From positions 1,232,711 to 1,296,710 of the forward strand of contig CM016927.1 in the NCBI GenBank assembly GCA_006247105.1: DNA of 64,000 nt, in the 5' to 3' direction. Source of the stretch: Giardia muris (Eukaryota; Fornicata; Diplomonadida; Hexamitidae). Position numbers and translations under genes: made by a program. Below, in pieces: positions 36,025 to 45,193 of the stretch (its first letter is position 1; each line of letters starts with the position of its first letter). The notes beneath the pieces are model-generated. The model was not told where the DNA came from, did not search any database, and was given only the letters and a program-made list of their open reading frames with translations.

Positions 36025-37862
36025 CCCCTCACACCCCTCGGGGACGATCCGGGTCGACCCTGCCTTCTGGGCCCAGGGGGCGTCACCGTTCTCACCAGGA
36101 CTGCCTCTCGCCGTCGTAGGACTGGCCCACTTCCTGCTGAGAGGGACAATAGCCAACAGGTCATGCTATCCGATGCACGGCTCCTTGAGGAAGCTTCTGT
36201 GTGGACGGCCTCGCGGCATCTGATGCTACGAAGTGACCAGCCATCACAAGCTCCTGGCTCAGTTCCTACACCCCCGCCTTCATTCCATGCCATGATGATT
36301 GGATTCCGTTGGTCGGCGTCCCTCGAGAAGACTCCCGTGGCAGAAATGAGAGACGCTCAAGGCCATTGAGTTCCAGTGGAGACGAGGACAAGCAGGCCGG
36401 GAGAAGCCCCTGTCTTGACGACAGGCTCTCTTCATTGAGTGTTGTAGCTGGAACAAACACGCTCGGCTCAGATGAGATCCACAGGCCTGGTATGTTGAGG
36501 AGTTCTATGACCAGGCCTTGCACAGGAGTACCCCGTCTAAGAGAGACAAGGTATGAACAGGAGCTGACGACGCTCTGGAAGTCAGACTCGATCTATCTTC
36601 ATCAATGGCCTCCTTGGAATCCCATACTGACTGGACCGAAGAGCGTAGTTGCAATGGGATGTCTGGGGAGTCCTGAAACCGTACTGTGATCCTCCTGCAC
36701 CTCGAATTCCAGGTCGACCGGACCCTCTGTGATGCAGGCGGCAGACCTGGCACCATCTTTGTCTCGGCTCCTCTTCTTTCTCGAGGAGTCACATGGTGGC
36801 ATCCCCAGAGAATCTCTTTCGAAGGGTGTCGTTCTCTACTTCCGGACCTTGTAGGGATCTTGAAGTCTTTCCTGGCCTTATGAAGTCAGTTCTTCCTACT
36901 CCCGTTCCGTCACGAGGAGCACTTCGGCAGGAGATATAGCTTGGGATGTCCTCCATCTTCACAGGAGGTTGGCATCGAAAAGAGCATGGGCTCCACTCCC
37001 ATTACCCTCTCAAGCTCCATGTTGTGGACTATCAAATCTCGTTGCCCTTCTCTCCAGTGTGCATCTTAGTCACTCACTGGCCACCATTCGCTGGTTAATG
37101 AGCCTTCAGGTCGGCATCCATCACGACCCTTCGAGGAACCGGGACGATTGGGGGACATCTGGTGCGGGGAGGATATCTTCGAGCCAGAGACGGCCCGAAG
37201 ACGTGGGTCATCGTCGCTCATACAAGGCGAGAGCGGTCCGGACGACCTCAAACTGAATACTAGGTCTACTGGGGGGCTCACCACAGGTCACTGGTGCCTC
37301 TCCACCTCCTCGAGGACCTCCCGTGCTGTCGGACGATCTTTGGGGTTCCTTGAGAGCATCCGGGAGATGAGGGCAGCAAGCTCACCCCTTCCCTCGATAA
37401 CTGGGGGCTCTTCCTTAGAGATAGCGATCTTACCGGGGAAAGGAAGCCTCCCAGTGCACATCTCATATCCCATCACTCCCAGGGCCCAGACGTCCCCACT
37501 ACATCTACTCCAGTGCAGTACTCGGGACGATCGACCGCTCCTCCGGGAGAGTAGTACCGGAGATCGACGTCCTCGAGGGCTCGATGGGGGTGAAGAACGC
37601 GAGAGCCCTCTCGTGTACGGAAGGAGGTGCGTCAGGCAACTGCAAGGCGGGGAGCTGCCTCGACCTCGGGACACTGGGGAAGGTCTGCAAGGAGTGCGCG
37701 ACCACGACCGAGGCCTCGATCGACGGGACGTGCAGCTCGACCGTCGGGAGCAACACGTGTTCCAATGGTGTCTGCACGGCATGCGACACGTCCGGGACGA
37801 AGTTTCTCTTCTACGGGGGGTGCTATGACCAGGGGTCTGTCGACAAGGGCGCTGCTCTCTGC
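36025..37862 (+). repeat. 1,838-bp duplicated block, copy 2
   Basis: Same sequence as 13170-15007. It starts about 106 bp upstream of the Nop4-like start codon and ends inside VSP cassette U1. Its left 1.26 kb (36025-37286) shows no recognisable coding content. Confidence 0.93.
37287..37494 (-). pseudogene. 3'-terminal NEK kinase fragment, second copy
   Basis: Identical to 14432-14639. It ends at the GACGTC breakpoint 89 bp before the first VSP ATG at 37584. Confidence 0.9.
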
Positions 37863-39314
37863 AAGACGGCATCGAACGGGAAGTGCTCAGAGAGGGCCAG
37901 TGGTGCGACGGGCATCTTCGTGAAGGGGAGCGAGTCCAACCCCTCAGGCCTCTACACCTGTGATGATAAGACGAACGGGGTTCCCAACTGCATGGCCTGC
38001 ACCTCCCCCGCCGCCGACAAGCCCAAGTGCAATGCGTGCAGGACGGGCTTCCTCCCGGACCAGGACAAGTCAGAATGCATCCAGTCCTCCCTCCAGCACT
38101 GCCTCCTGGTGACCGATGCTGACACCTGTCACACCTGCGAGGATGGGTACTACGTCTCCAACAAGGTCTGCGTCCCCTGCTCCTCGGGCTGTAAGGTGTG
38201 CGACTCCAGCGGCTGCTCGGAGTGCCTCGAAGGATACTACCCCACTGGCACTCCTATCACCTGCACGAAGTGTTCTGTCGAGAACTGCAGGACATGCACA
38301 GCCGATGGATGTACCGTCTGCCTCGATGGATATGCGAAGACAGGAACGGGGACCAATACAAAGTGTGTCCCGGTCGGAGGAGCGGACGTCAAGGACCCCC
38401 ACTGCCCGACCGCCTCGGCTCTCGCTCTGAACGGGACCTTTGCGATCTGCAAGGAGTGTCAAACAAGCTTCGTCCCCGTGGACGGCGTCTGCCGGTCGAG
38501 TACCACTGCCCCCGCCAGCAACGTCTGCACCTCCAATGGCAACAAGTGCACCTCCTGCAAGAACGGCTTCATGCTCTACGAGGGCGGGTGCTACTCCTCC
38601 TCCAGGGCTGCCTCCCTCGGGATCTGTGCCTCGTCCTTCCTCGTCGGAGACCAGCGGGCCTGCTCCAAGTGTAAGGCCGGGACCATCCCGATCGATGGGG
38701 CGTGTGTCGAGGTCGGGTCGGCTCTCTCGAGGGCGAACATCGAAGACGTCTGCAAGAAGAGTGACGACAGCCCCGTCGACGCCTCCTCGACGTCCTGCGA
38801 CAAGTGCGGGACGAATGGAGGAACAAACTACTTCCTCCTCAACGGGGGCTGCTACCCCGCAGGAACAAGCAATGCGGGCTCCCTTGGGAACAAGATCTGC
38901 TCAACGGCCGCCAATGGGGCCTGCATCCAGACGGCCCAGGACAGCACCTTCCTCCTCGAGGGGACCCAGCTTGTCTCCTGCTCCTCAAAGATGTCAGGAT
39001 GCGTGGCGTGCAGCGATGCCTCGACCTGCTCGAAGTGCGGGGTCGGGTATGTGGAGACGCCCTCCAGCAACGCCTGCACTCCCTGCTCCGTCGAGAACTG
39101 CGCCTCGTGCTCCGATGCCGCCACCTGCACGACCTGCCTCGACGGGTCCGCCCCCGCCGCCACCGACCCGAAGTGCAAGGCCCTCGAGGCTTCCGGCTCC
39201 AGTTCTTCCAGGCTCTCGGGGGGTGCCATTGCGGGGATCGTCATTGCCGTCCTTCTGGTGCTGGGAGGCCTCGGGGGCTTCCTCGGTTGGTGGTTCGGAT
39301 GCAGGGGGAAGTGA
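37584..39314 (+). CDS. VSP cassette U1
   Basis: 576 aa with an in-frame ATG. The first 93 residues come from the duplicated block (type a). The remainder is unlike the other cassettes in its middle (PCSSGCKVCDSSGCSECLEG, ENCRTCTADGCTVCLDG) and in the pre-membrane region (CSVENCASCSDAATC). CXXC-rich, with GGCY motifs, membrane segment and CRGK tail. No signal peptide and no AT-rich initiator, so surface expression from this copy is unlikely. Confidence 0.88.
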   Translation: MGVKNARALSCTEGGASGNCKAGSCLDLGTLGKVCKECATTTEASIDGTCSSTVGSNTCSNGVCTACDTSGTKFLFYGGCYDQGSVDKGAALCKTASNGKCSERASGATGIFVKGSESNPSGLYTCDDKTNGVPNCMACTSPAADKPKCNACRTGFLPDQDKSECIQSSLQHCLLVTDADTCHTCEDGYYVSNKVCVPCSSGCKVCDSSGCSECLEGYYPTGTPITCTKCSVENCRTCTADGCTVCLDGYAKTGTGTNTKCVPVGGADVKDPHCPTASALALNGTFAICKECQTSFVPVDGVCRSSTTAPASNVCTSNGNKCTSCKNGFMLYEGGCYSSSRAASLGICASSFLVGDQRACSKCKAGTIPIDGACVEVGSALSRANIEDVCKKSDDSPVDASSTSCDKCGTNGGTNYFLLNGGCYPAGTSNAGSLGNKICSTAANGACIQTAQDSTFLLEGTQLVSCSSKMSGCVACSDASTCSKCGVGYVETPSSNACTPCSVENCASCSDAATCTTCLDGSAPAATDPKCKALEASGSSSSRLSGGAIAGIVIAVLLVLGGLGGFLGWWFGCRGK

Positions 39315-39325
39315 GTGAATGGTGA

Positions 39326-41230
39326 AGGGGAGGGAAGAACGCGAGAGTCCTCTCGTGTACGGAAGGGACGGCATCAGGCAACTGCAAGACGGGGAGCTGC
39401 CTCGACCTCGGGACACTGGGGAAGGTCTGCAAGGAGTGCGCGACCACGACTCGAGCTGCTGAGTTCCCAATCGACGGGGAGTGCACCTCGACCAGTGGGA
39501 ATGGGTGCGTCGAGGGGAGCGGAACGTGCAGCTCGTGCGGGAATGCAGCCAACAACTTCCTCTTCTACGGGGGCTGCTACAGCACTCAGACAGCTGGAAA
39601 GGGGCAGGCTCTCTGCTCGGCGGCATCGAACGGGAAGTGCTCAGAGAGGGCTGATACTGCGACGGGCATCTTCGTGAAGGGGAGCGACTCCAACCCATCA
39701 GGCCTCTACACCTGCGACGACGAGACGAACGGGGTTCCCAACTGCAAGACCTGCACCTCCCCCGCCACCAACAAGCCGACCTGCACGGAGTGCGCCTCCG
39801 GATTCGGGCCTGTCGTGGAGAGCCTCGATGCACCAACGATCACCTCCTGCGTCAGCTGCTCATCGGACGAGAACTGCAAGAGCTGCATGCAGATCGGGAC
39901 CAGCTTCGTGTGTCTCGAGTGCAAGGATGACACTCACGTCCCCGTCAACGGGAAGTGCGTCCTCAAGGACAGTGCCTCCTCCTGCACCCCTGCCTCCAAC
40001 GCCGGGAAGTGCACGGACTGCAAGGAGGGGAGCCTCTTCTTCCACGACGGCTGCTTCAGCCCCGAGAGCCTCAAGAGCCTCGGGATCTGCCTCGAGTCCT
40101 TCTCCGTCCCGGGCTGGTCCGAGGTCCTCTGCGGTAAGTGCGGGAAGGGGCTCGCCCCCGTCGACGGGAGGTGTCTGAAGGTGGAAGGGGGGACAGCCGA
40201 TCCGACCAGCTCATGCACGACGAGCCAAGATGGAACTCAGGTCGGGGTCTGCAACTCCTGTGGGTCCTCGAACACCCACTTCCTCTTCAATGGGGGGTGC
40301 TACGACCAGTCAAAGGAGCCCGGGAGCAAGCTGTGCACGGCAATGACGACTCGGACGGCAGACGGGACCTGCTCGACCCCGACCTCCATCGCCTTCCTCA
40401 AGGACAAGAAGCTCTACCTCTGCGGGGACGCGACGAACGGGAAGGCGAACTGCAACACCTGCACCTACTCCACGTCCTTCTCCTGCACGTCCTGCCTCAA
40501 CGGATGCATGCTCTCCAACTCCTCCTGCCTCTCCTCCTTCGATGCGGACAAGACGGGCCTCTGTGCCAGGAGCAACCAGCTTCTCGTCGGGGAGGCCCTG
40601 GTGTGCAAGGAGTGCAAGAAGGGAAGTGTTCCGATCGACGGGACGTGCCTCGAGGTCAGTTCGACCATCTCGAGGACGACCACCAACGACGTCTGCAAGA
40701 AGGCCGACGGGACGACTCCTGTCGACGGGACCGCCACGAGGTGCGAGAACTGCTCGACGACCTACTTCCTCTTCGAGGGGGGCTGCTATCCTGCATCCTC
40801 GACCCCCGGGACTTCGGTCGGGAGCAAGCTGTGCTCATCGGCCTCCAATGGTCAGTGCACTACTGCTGCCAGTGGCTCCCCCTTCCCCCTCTCCAATGGC
40901 GTCTTCACCCTCTGTCCGGCCGGGTGTGGGGCCTGCACGAACGCGACCGCCTGCACATCCTGCGGTCTCGGGTACTACAACACGACCTCCGTCACCTCCT
41001 CCTCTGACTGCAAGGCCTGCCCCAGTGGCTGCACGACGTGCTCCGCCTCGGCCTGCATCACGTGCTGGGACGGGAATGCCCCGACCGACGGGAAGTGCAG
41101 TGCCGTCCCCCCCTCCAGCTCCTCGGGGCTCTCGGGGGGTGCCATTGCGGGAATCGTCATCGCCGTCCTGTTGGTGCTGGGAGGCCTCGGGGGCTTCCTC
41201 GGTTGGTGGTTCGGATGCAGGGGGAAGTGA
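39326..41230 (+). CDS. VSP cassette U2, no start codon
   Basis: 634-codon open frame, type a 5' end. The spacer reads GGGAAGAACG where U10 has GGTGAAGAACG, so the VSP frame begins after an in-frame TGA at 39323. The first candidate start is a GTG at 39674. The middle module (CASGFGPVVESLDAPTITSC) is shared with U3, U4, U9, U10 and U13. The tail is complete. Best read as a silent cassette. Confidence 0.85.
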   Translation, partial: RGGKNARVLSCTEGTASGNCKTGSCLDLGTLGKVCKECATTTRAAEFPIDGECTSTSGNGCVEGSGTCSSCGNAANNFLFYGGCYSTQTAGKGQALCSAASNGKCSERADTATGIFVKGSDSNPSGLYTCDDETNGVPNCKTCTSPATNKPTCTECASGFGPVVESLDAPTITSCVSCSSDENCKSCMQIGTSFVCLECKDDTHVPVNGKCVLKDSASSCTPASNAGKCTDCKEGSLFFHDGCFSPESLKSLGICLESFSVPGWSEVLCGKCGKGLAPVDGRCLKVEGGTADPTSSCTTSQDGTQVGVCNSCGSSNTHFLFNGGCYDQSKEPGSKLCTAMTTRTADGTCSTPTSIAFLKDKKLYLCGDATNGKANCNTCTYSTSFSCTSCLNGCMLSNSSCLSSFDADKTGLCARSNQLLVGEALVCKECKKGSVPIDGTCLEVSSTISRTTTNDVCKKADGTTPVDGTATRCENCSTTYFLFEGGCYPASSTPGTSVGSKLCSSASNGQCTTAASGSPFPLSNGVFTLCPAGCGACTNATACTSCGLGYYNTTSVTSSSDCKACPSGCTTCSASACITCWDGNAPTDGKCSAVPPSSSSGLSGGAIAGIVIAVLLVLGGLGGFLGWWFGCRGK

Positions 41231-43273
41231 GTGAATGGTGAAGGGGAGGTGAAGGCTCGAGCCACGGGAGAGTGCGATGCAAACTCAAAGTTCACCATCC
41301 CGGGGGTTGAGGGGAAGTTCTGCAAGAAGTGTTCGACTGATACTGAGGCCCCGATCAATGGGAAGTGTGGGACTCCAGTAGCAGGCACGGATCACTGCAC
41401 GTCGGATAACAATGGGGCCTGCACGGACTGCAAAGCGACCAGTAGCGGAGGAGACCTTACTTCCAGCACCTACTTCCTGTTCGAGGGAGGCTGTTATGAC
41501 CAGACACAGGGGGTTGGAAAGCAGCTCTGCAAGACGGCCACCAACGGTGTTTGTGAGACGGCAGCTGATGGTGCGATCACCTTCGTCAAGACGGATGGTA
41601 GTAATAAGAACCTCTACCTCTGTAGCGATGCGACAAACGGGGCATCGGGCTGCAGCACCTGCACCTATGCGACACCAACTCCACCTACTCCCGGCTCTCG
41701 TGCTGGAGAAGTCCTCACCTGCAACTCGTGCCTCGAGGGCTTCTACCCCAACACCACCACCACCGGTCCCGTCAACTGCACGGCCTGCACCGTCCAGAAC
41801 TGCAAGACGTGCTCCTCCTCCGCCTGCTCCGAGTGCGCCTCCGGGTTCGGGCCTGTCGTGGAGAGCCTCGATGCACCAACGATCACCTCCTGCGTCAGCT
41901 GCTCATCGGACGAGAACTGCAAGAGCTGCATGCAGATCGGGACCAGCTTCGTGTGTCTCGAGTGCAATGATGCCACTCACGTCCCCGTCAACGGGAAGTG
42001 CGTCCTCAAGGACAGTGCCTCCTCCTGCACCCCTGCCTCCAACGCCGGGAAGTGCACGGACTGCAAGGAGGGGAGCCTCTTCTTCCACGACGGCTGCTTC
42101 AGCCCCGAGAGCCTCAAGAGCCTCGGGATCTGCCTCGAGTCCTTCTCCGTCCCGGGCTGGTCTGAGGTCCTCTGCGGTAAGTGCGGGAAGGGGCTCGCCC
42201 CCGTCGACGGGAGGTGTATAAAGGTGGAAGGGGGGACGGCCGATTCGACCAGCTCATGCACGACGAGCCAAGATGGAACTCAGGTCGGGGTCTGCAACTC
42301 CTGTGGGTCCTCGAACACCCACTTCCTCTTCAACGGGGGGTGCTACAACCAGTCAAAGGAGCCCGGGAACAAGCTGTGCAGTGCAATGACGACTCGGACG
42401 GCAGACGGGACCTGCTCGACCTCGACCTCCATCGCCTTCCTCAAGGACAAGAAGCTCTACCTCTGCGGGGACGCGACGAACGGGAAGGCGAACTGCAACA
42501 CCTGCACCTACTCCACGTCCTTCTCCTGCACGTCCTGCCTCAACGGATGCATGCTCTCCAACTCCTCCTGCCTCTCCTCCTTCGATGCGGACAAGACGGG
42601 CCTCTGTGCCAGGAGCAACCAGCTTCTCGTCGGGGAGGCCCTGGTGTGCAAGGAGTGCAAGAAGGGAAGTGTTCCGATCGACGGGACGTGCCTCGAGGTC
42701 AGTTCGACCATCTCGAGGACGACCACCAACGACGTCTGCAAGAAGGCCGACGGGACGACTCCTGTCGACGGGACCGCCACGAGGTGCGAGAACTGCTCGA
42801 CGACCTACTTCCTCTTCGAGGGGGGCTGCTATCCTGCATCCTCGACCCCCGGGACTTCGGTCGGGAGCAAGCTGTGCTCATCGGCCTCCAATGGTCAGTG
42901 CACTACTGCTGCCAGTGGCTCCCCCTTCCCCCTCTCCAATGGCGTCTTCACCCTCTGTCCGGCCGGGTGTGGGGCCTGCACGAACGCGACCGCCTGCACA
43001 TCCTGCGGTCTCGGGTACTACAACACGACCTCCGTCACCTCCTCCTCTGACTGCACGGCCTGCCCCAGTGGCTGCACGACGTGCTCCGCCTCGGCCTGCA
43101 TCACGTGCTGGGACGGGAATGCCTCGACCGACGGGAAGTGCAGTGCCGTCCCCTCCTCCAGCTCCTCGGGGCTCTCGGGGGGTGCCATTGCGGGAATCGT
43201 CATTGCCGTCCTGCTGGTGCTGGGAGGCCTCGGGGGCTTCCTCGGTTGGTGGTTCGGATGCAGGGGGAAGTGA
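41231..43273 (+). CDS. VSP cassette U3, in frame with U2 after its stop
   Basis: 680 codons, longest in the array, type b 5' end. No ATG; the frame continues directly from U2 with only TGA between (K-stop-VNGEGEVKARATGEC). It shares TPTPPTPGSRAGEVLTCNSC to SSSACSEC with U7, then switches to the U2-type middle (ASGFGPVVES), a clear mosaic joint near 41833. Complete tail. Confidence 0.86.
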   Translation: MNGEGEVKARATGECDANSKFTIPGVEGKFCKKCSTDTEAPINGKCGTPVAGTDHCTSDNNGACTDCKATSSGGDLTSSTYFLFEGGCYDQTQGVGKQLCKTATNGVCETAADGAITFVKTDGSNKNLYLCSDATNGASGCSTCTYATPTPPTPGSRAGEVLTCNSCLEGFYPNTTTTGPVNCTACTVQNCKTCSSSACSECASGFGPVVESLDAPTITSCVSCSSDENCKSCMQIGTSFVCLECNDATHVPVNGKCVLKDSASSCTPASNAGKCTDCKEGSLFFHDGCFSPESLKSLGICLESFSVPGWSEVLCGKCGKGLAPVDGRCIKVEGGTADSTSSCTTSQDGTQVGVCNSCGSSNTHFLFNGGCYNQSKEPGNKLCSAMTTRTADGTCSTSTSIAFLKDKKLYLCGDATNGKANCNTCTYSTSFSCTSCLNGCMLSNSSCLSSFDADKTGLCARSNQLLVGEALVCKECKKGSVPIDGTCLEVSSTISRTTTNDVCKKADGTTPVDGTATRCENCSTTYFLFEGGCYPASSTPGTSVGSKLCSSASNGQCTTAASGSPFPLSNGVFTLCPAGCGACTNATACTSCGLGYYNTTSVTSSSDCTACPSGCTTCSASACITCWDGNASTDGKCSAVPSSSSSGLSGGAIAGIVIAVLLVLGGLGGFLGWWFGCRGK

Positions 43274-43284
43274 GTGAATGGTGA

Positions 43285-45189
43285 AGGGGAGGGAAGAACG
43301 CGAGAGTCCTCTCGTGTACGGAAGGGACGGCATCAGGCAACTGCAAGACGGGGAGCTGCCTCGACCTCGGGACACTGGGGAAGGTCTGCAAGGAGTGCGC
43401 GACCACGACTCGAGCTGCTGAGTTCCCAATCGACGGGGAGTGCACCTCGACCAGTGGGAATGGGTGCGTCGAGGGGAGCGGAACGTGCAGCTCGTGCGGG
43501 AATGCAGCCAACAACTTCCTCTTCTACGGGGGCTGCTACAGCACTCAGACAGCTGGAAAGGGGCAGGCTCTCTGCTCGGCGGCATCGAACGGGAAGTGCT
43601 CAGAGAGGGCTGATACTGCGACGGGCATCTTCGTGAAGGGGAGCGACTCCAACCCATCAGGCCTCTACACCTGCGACGACGAGACGAACGGGGTTCCCAA
43701 CTGCAAGACCTGCACCTCCCCCGCCACCAACAAGCCGACCTGCACGGAGTGCGCCTCCGGATTCGGGCCTGTCGTGGAGAGCCTCGATGCACCAACGATC
43801 ACCTCCTGCGTCAGCTGCTCATCGGACGAGAACTGCAAGAGCTGCATGCAGATCGGGACCAGCTTCGTGTGTCTCGAGTGCAATGGTACCACTCACGTCC
43901 CCGTCAACGGGAAGTGCGTCCTCAAGGACAGTGCCTCCTCCTGCACCCCTGCCTCCAACGCCGGGAAGTGCACGGACTGCAAGGAGGGGAGCCTCTTCTT
44001 CCACGACGGCTGCTTCAGCCCCGAGAGCCTCAAGAGCCTCGGGATCTGCCTCGAGTCCTTCTCCGTCCCGGGCTGGTCCGAGGTCCTCTGCGGTAAGTGC
44101 GGGAAGGGGCTCGCCCCCGTCGACGGGAGGTGTATAAAGGTGGAAGGGGGGACGGCCGATTCGACCAGCTCATGCACGACGAGCCAAGATGGAACTCAGG
44201 TCGGGGTCTGCAACTCCTGTGGGTCCTCGAACACCCACTTCCTCTTCAACGGGGGGTGCTACAACCAGTCAAAGGAGCCCGGGAACAAGCTGTGCAGTGC
44301 AATGACGACTCGGACGGCAGACGGGACCTGCTCGACCCCGACCTCCATCGCCTTCCTCAAGGACAAGAAGCTCTACCTCTGCGGGGACGCGACGAACGGG
44401 AAGGCGAACTGCAACACCTGCACCTACTCCACGTCCTTCTCCTGCACGTCCTGCCTCAACGGATGCATGCTCTCCAACTCCTCCTGCCTCTCCTCCTTCG
44501 ATGCGGACAAGACGGGCCTCTGTGCCAGGAGCAACCAGCTTCTCGTCGGGGAGGCCCTGGTGTGCAAGGAGTGCAAGAAGGGAAGTGTTCCGATCGACGG
44601 GACGTGCCTCGAGGTCAGTTCGACCATCTCGAGGACGACCACCAACGACGTCTGCAAGAAGGCCGACGGGACGACTCCTGTCGACGGGACCGCCACGAGG
44701 TGCGAGAACTGCTCGACGACCTACTTCCTCTTCGAGGGGGGCTGCTATCCTGCATCCTCGACCCCCGGGACTTCGGTCGGGAGCAAGCTGTGCTCATCGG
44801 CCTCCAATGGTCAGTGCACTACTGCTGCCAGTGGCTCCCCCTTCCCCCTCTCCAGTGGCGTCTTCACCCTCTGTCCGGCCGGTTGTGGGGCATGCTCCTC
44901 TGCCACCACCTGCACGTCCTGCGGTCTCGGGTACTACAACACGACCTCCGTCGCCTCCTCCTCTGACTGCAAGGCCTGCCCCAGTGGCTGCACGACGTGC
45001 TCCGCCTCGGCCTGCATCACGTGCTGGGACGGGAGTGCCCCGACCGACGGGAAGTGCAGTGCCGTCCCCTCCTCCAGCTCCTCGGGGCTCTCGGGGGGTG
45101 CCATTGCGGGGATCGTCATCGCCGTCCTGCTGGTGCTGGGAGGTCTCGGGGGCTTCCTCGGTTGGTGGTTCGGATGCAGGGGGAAGTGA
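43285..45189 (+). CDS. VSP cassette U4, no start codon
   Basis: 634 codons. The 5' third matches U2, the middle carries U3 alleles (RCIKVEGGTADSTSS, NQSKEPGNKLCSAM), and the 3' part (ACSSATTCTSC, TSVASSSDC) matches U13. Same out-of-frame spacer as U2, with TGA at 43282. Same length as U2. Confidence 0.85.
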   Translation, partial: RGGKNARVLSCTEGTASGNCKTGSCLDLGTLGKVCKECATTTRAAEFPIDGECTSTSGNGCVEGSGTCSSCGNAANNFLFYGGCYSTQTAGKGQALCSAASNGKCSERADTATGIFVKGSDSNPSGLYTCDDETNGVPNCKTCTSPATNKPTCTECASGFGPVVESLDAPTITSCVSCSSDENCKSCMQIGTSFVCLECNGTTHVPVNGKCVLKDSASSCTPASNAGKCTDCKEGSLFFHDGCFSPESLKSLGICLESFSVPGWSEVLCGKCGKGLAPVDGRCIKVEGGTADSTSSCTTSQDGTQVGVCNSCGSSNTHFLFNGGCYNQSKEPGNKLCSAMTTRTADGTCSTPTSIAFLKDKKLYLCGDATNGKANCNTCTYSTSFSCTSCLNGCMLSNSSCLSSFDADKTGLCARSNQLLVGEALVCKECKKGSVPIDGTCLEVSSTISRTTTNDVCKKADGTTPVDGTATRCENCSTTYFLFEGGCYPASSTPGTSVGSKLCSSASNGQCTTAASGSPFPLSSGVFTLCPAGCGACSSATTCTSCGLGYYNTTSVASSSDCKACPSGCTTCSASACITCWDGSAPTDGKCSAVPSSSSSGLSGGAIAGIVIAVLLVLGGLGGFLGWWFGCRGK

Positions 45190-45193
45190 GTGA

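Noticed and set aside
42181..43050. 289-aa plus-strand frame inside U3
   Set aside because: Leu/Arg/Gln-rich shadow of the cysteine-rich frame, repeated in each cassette with the same middle module.
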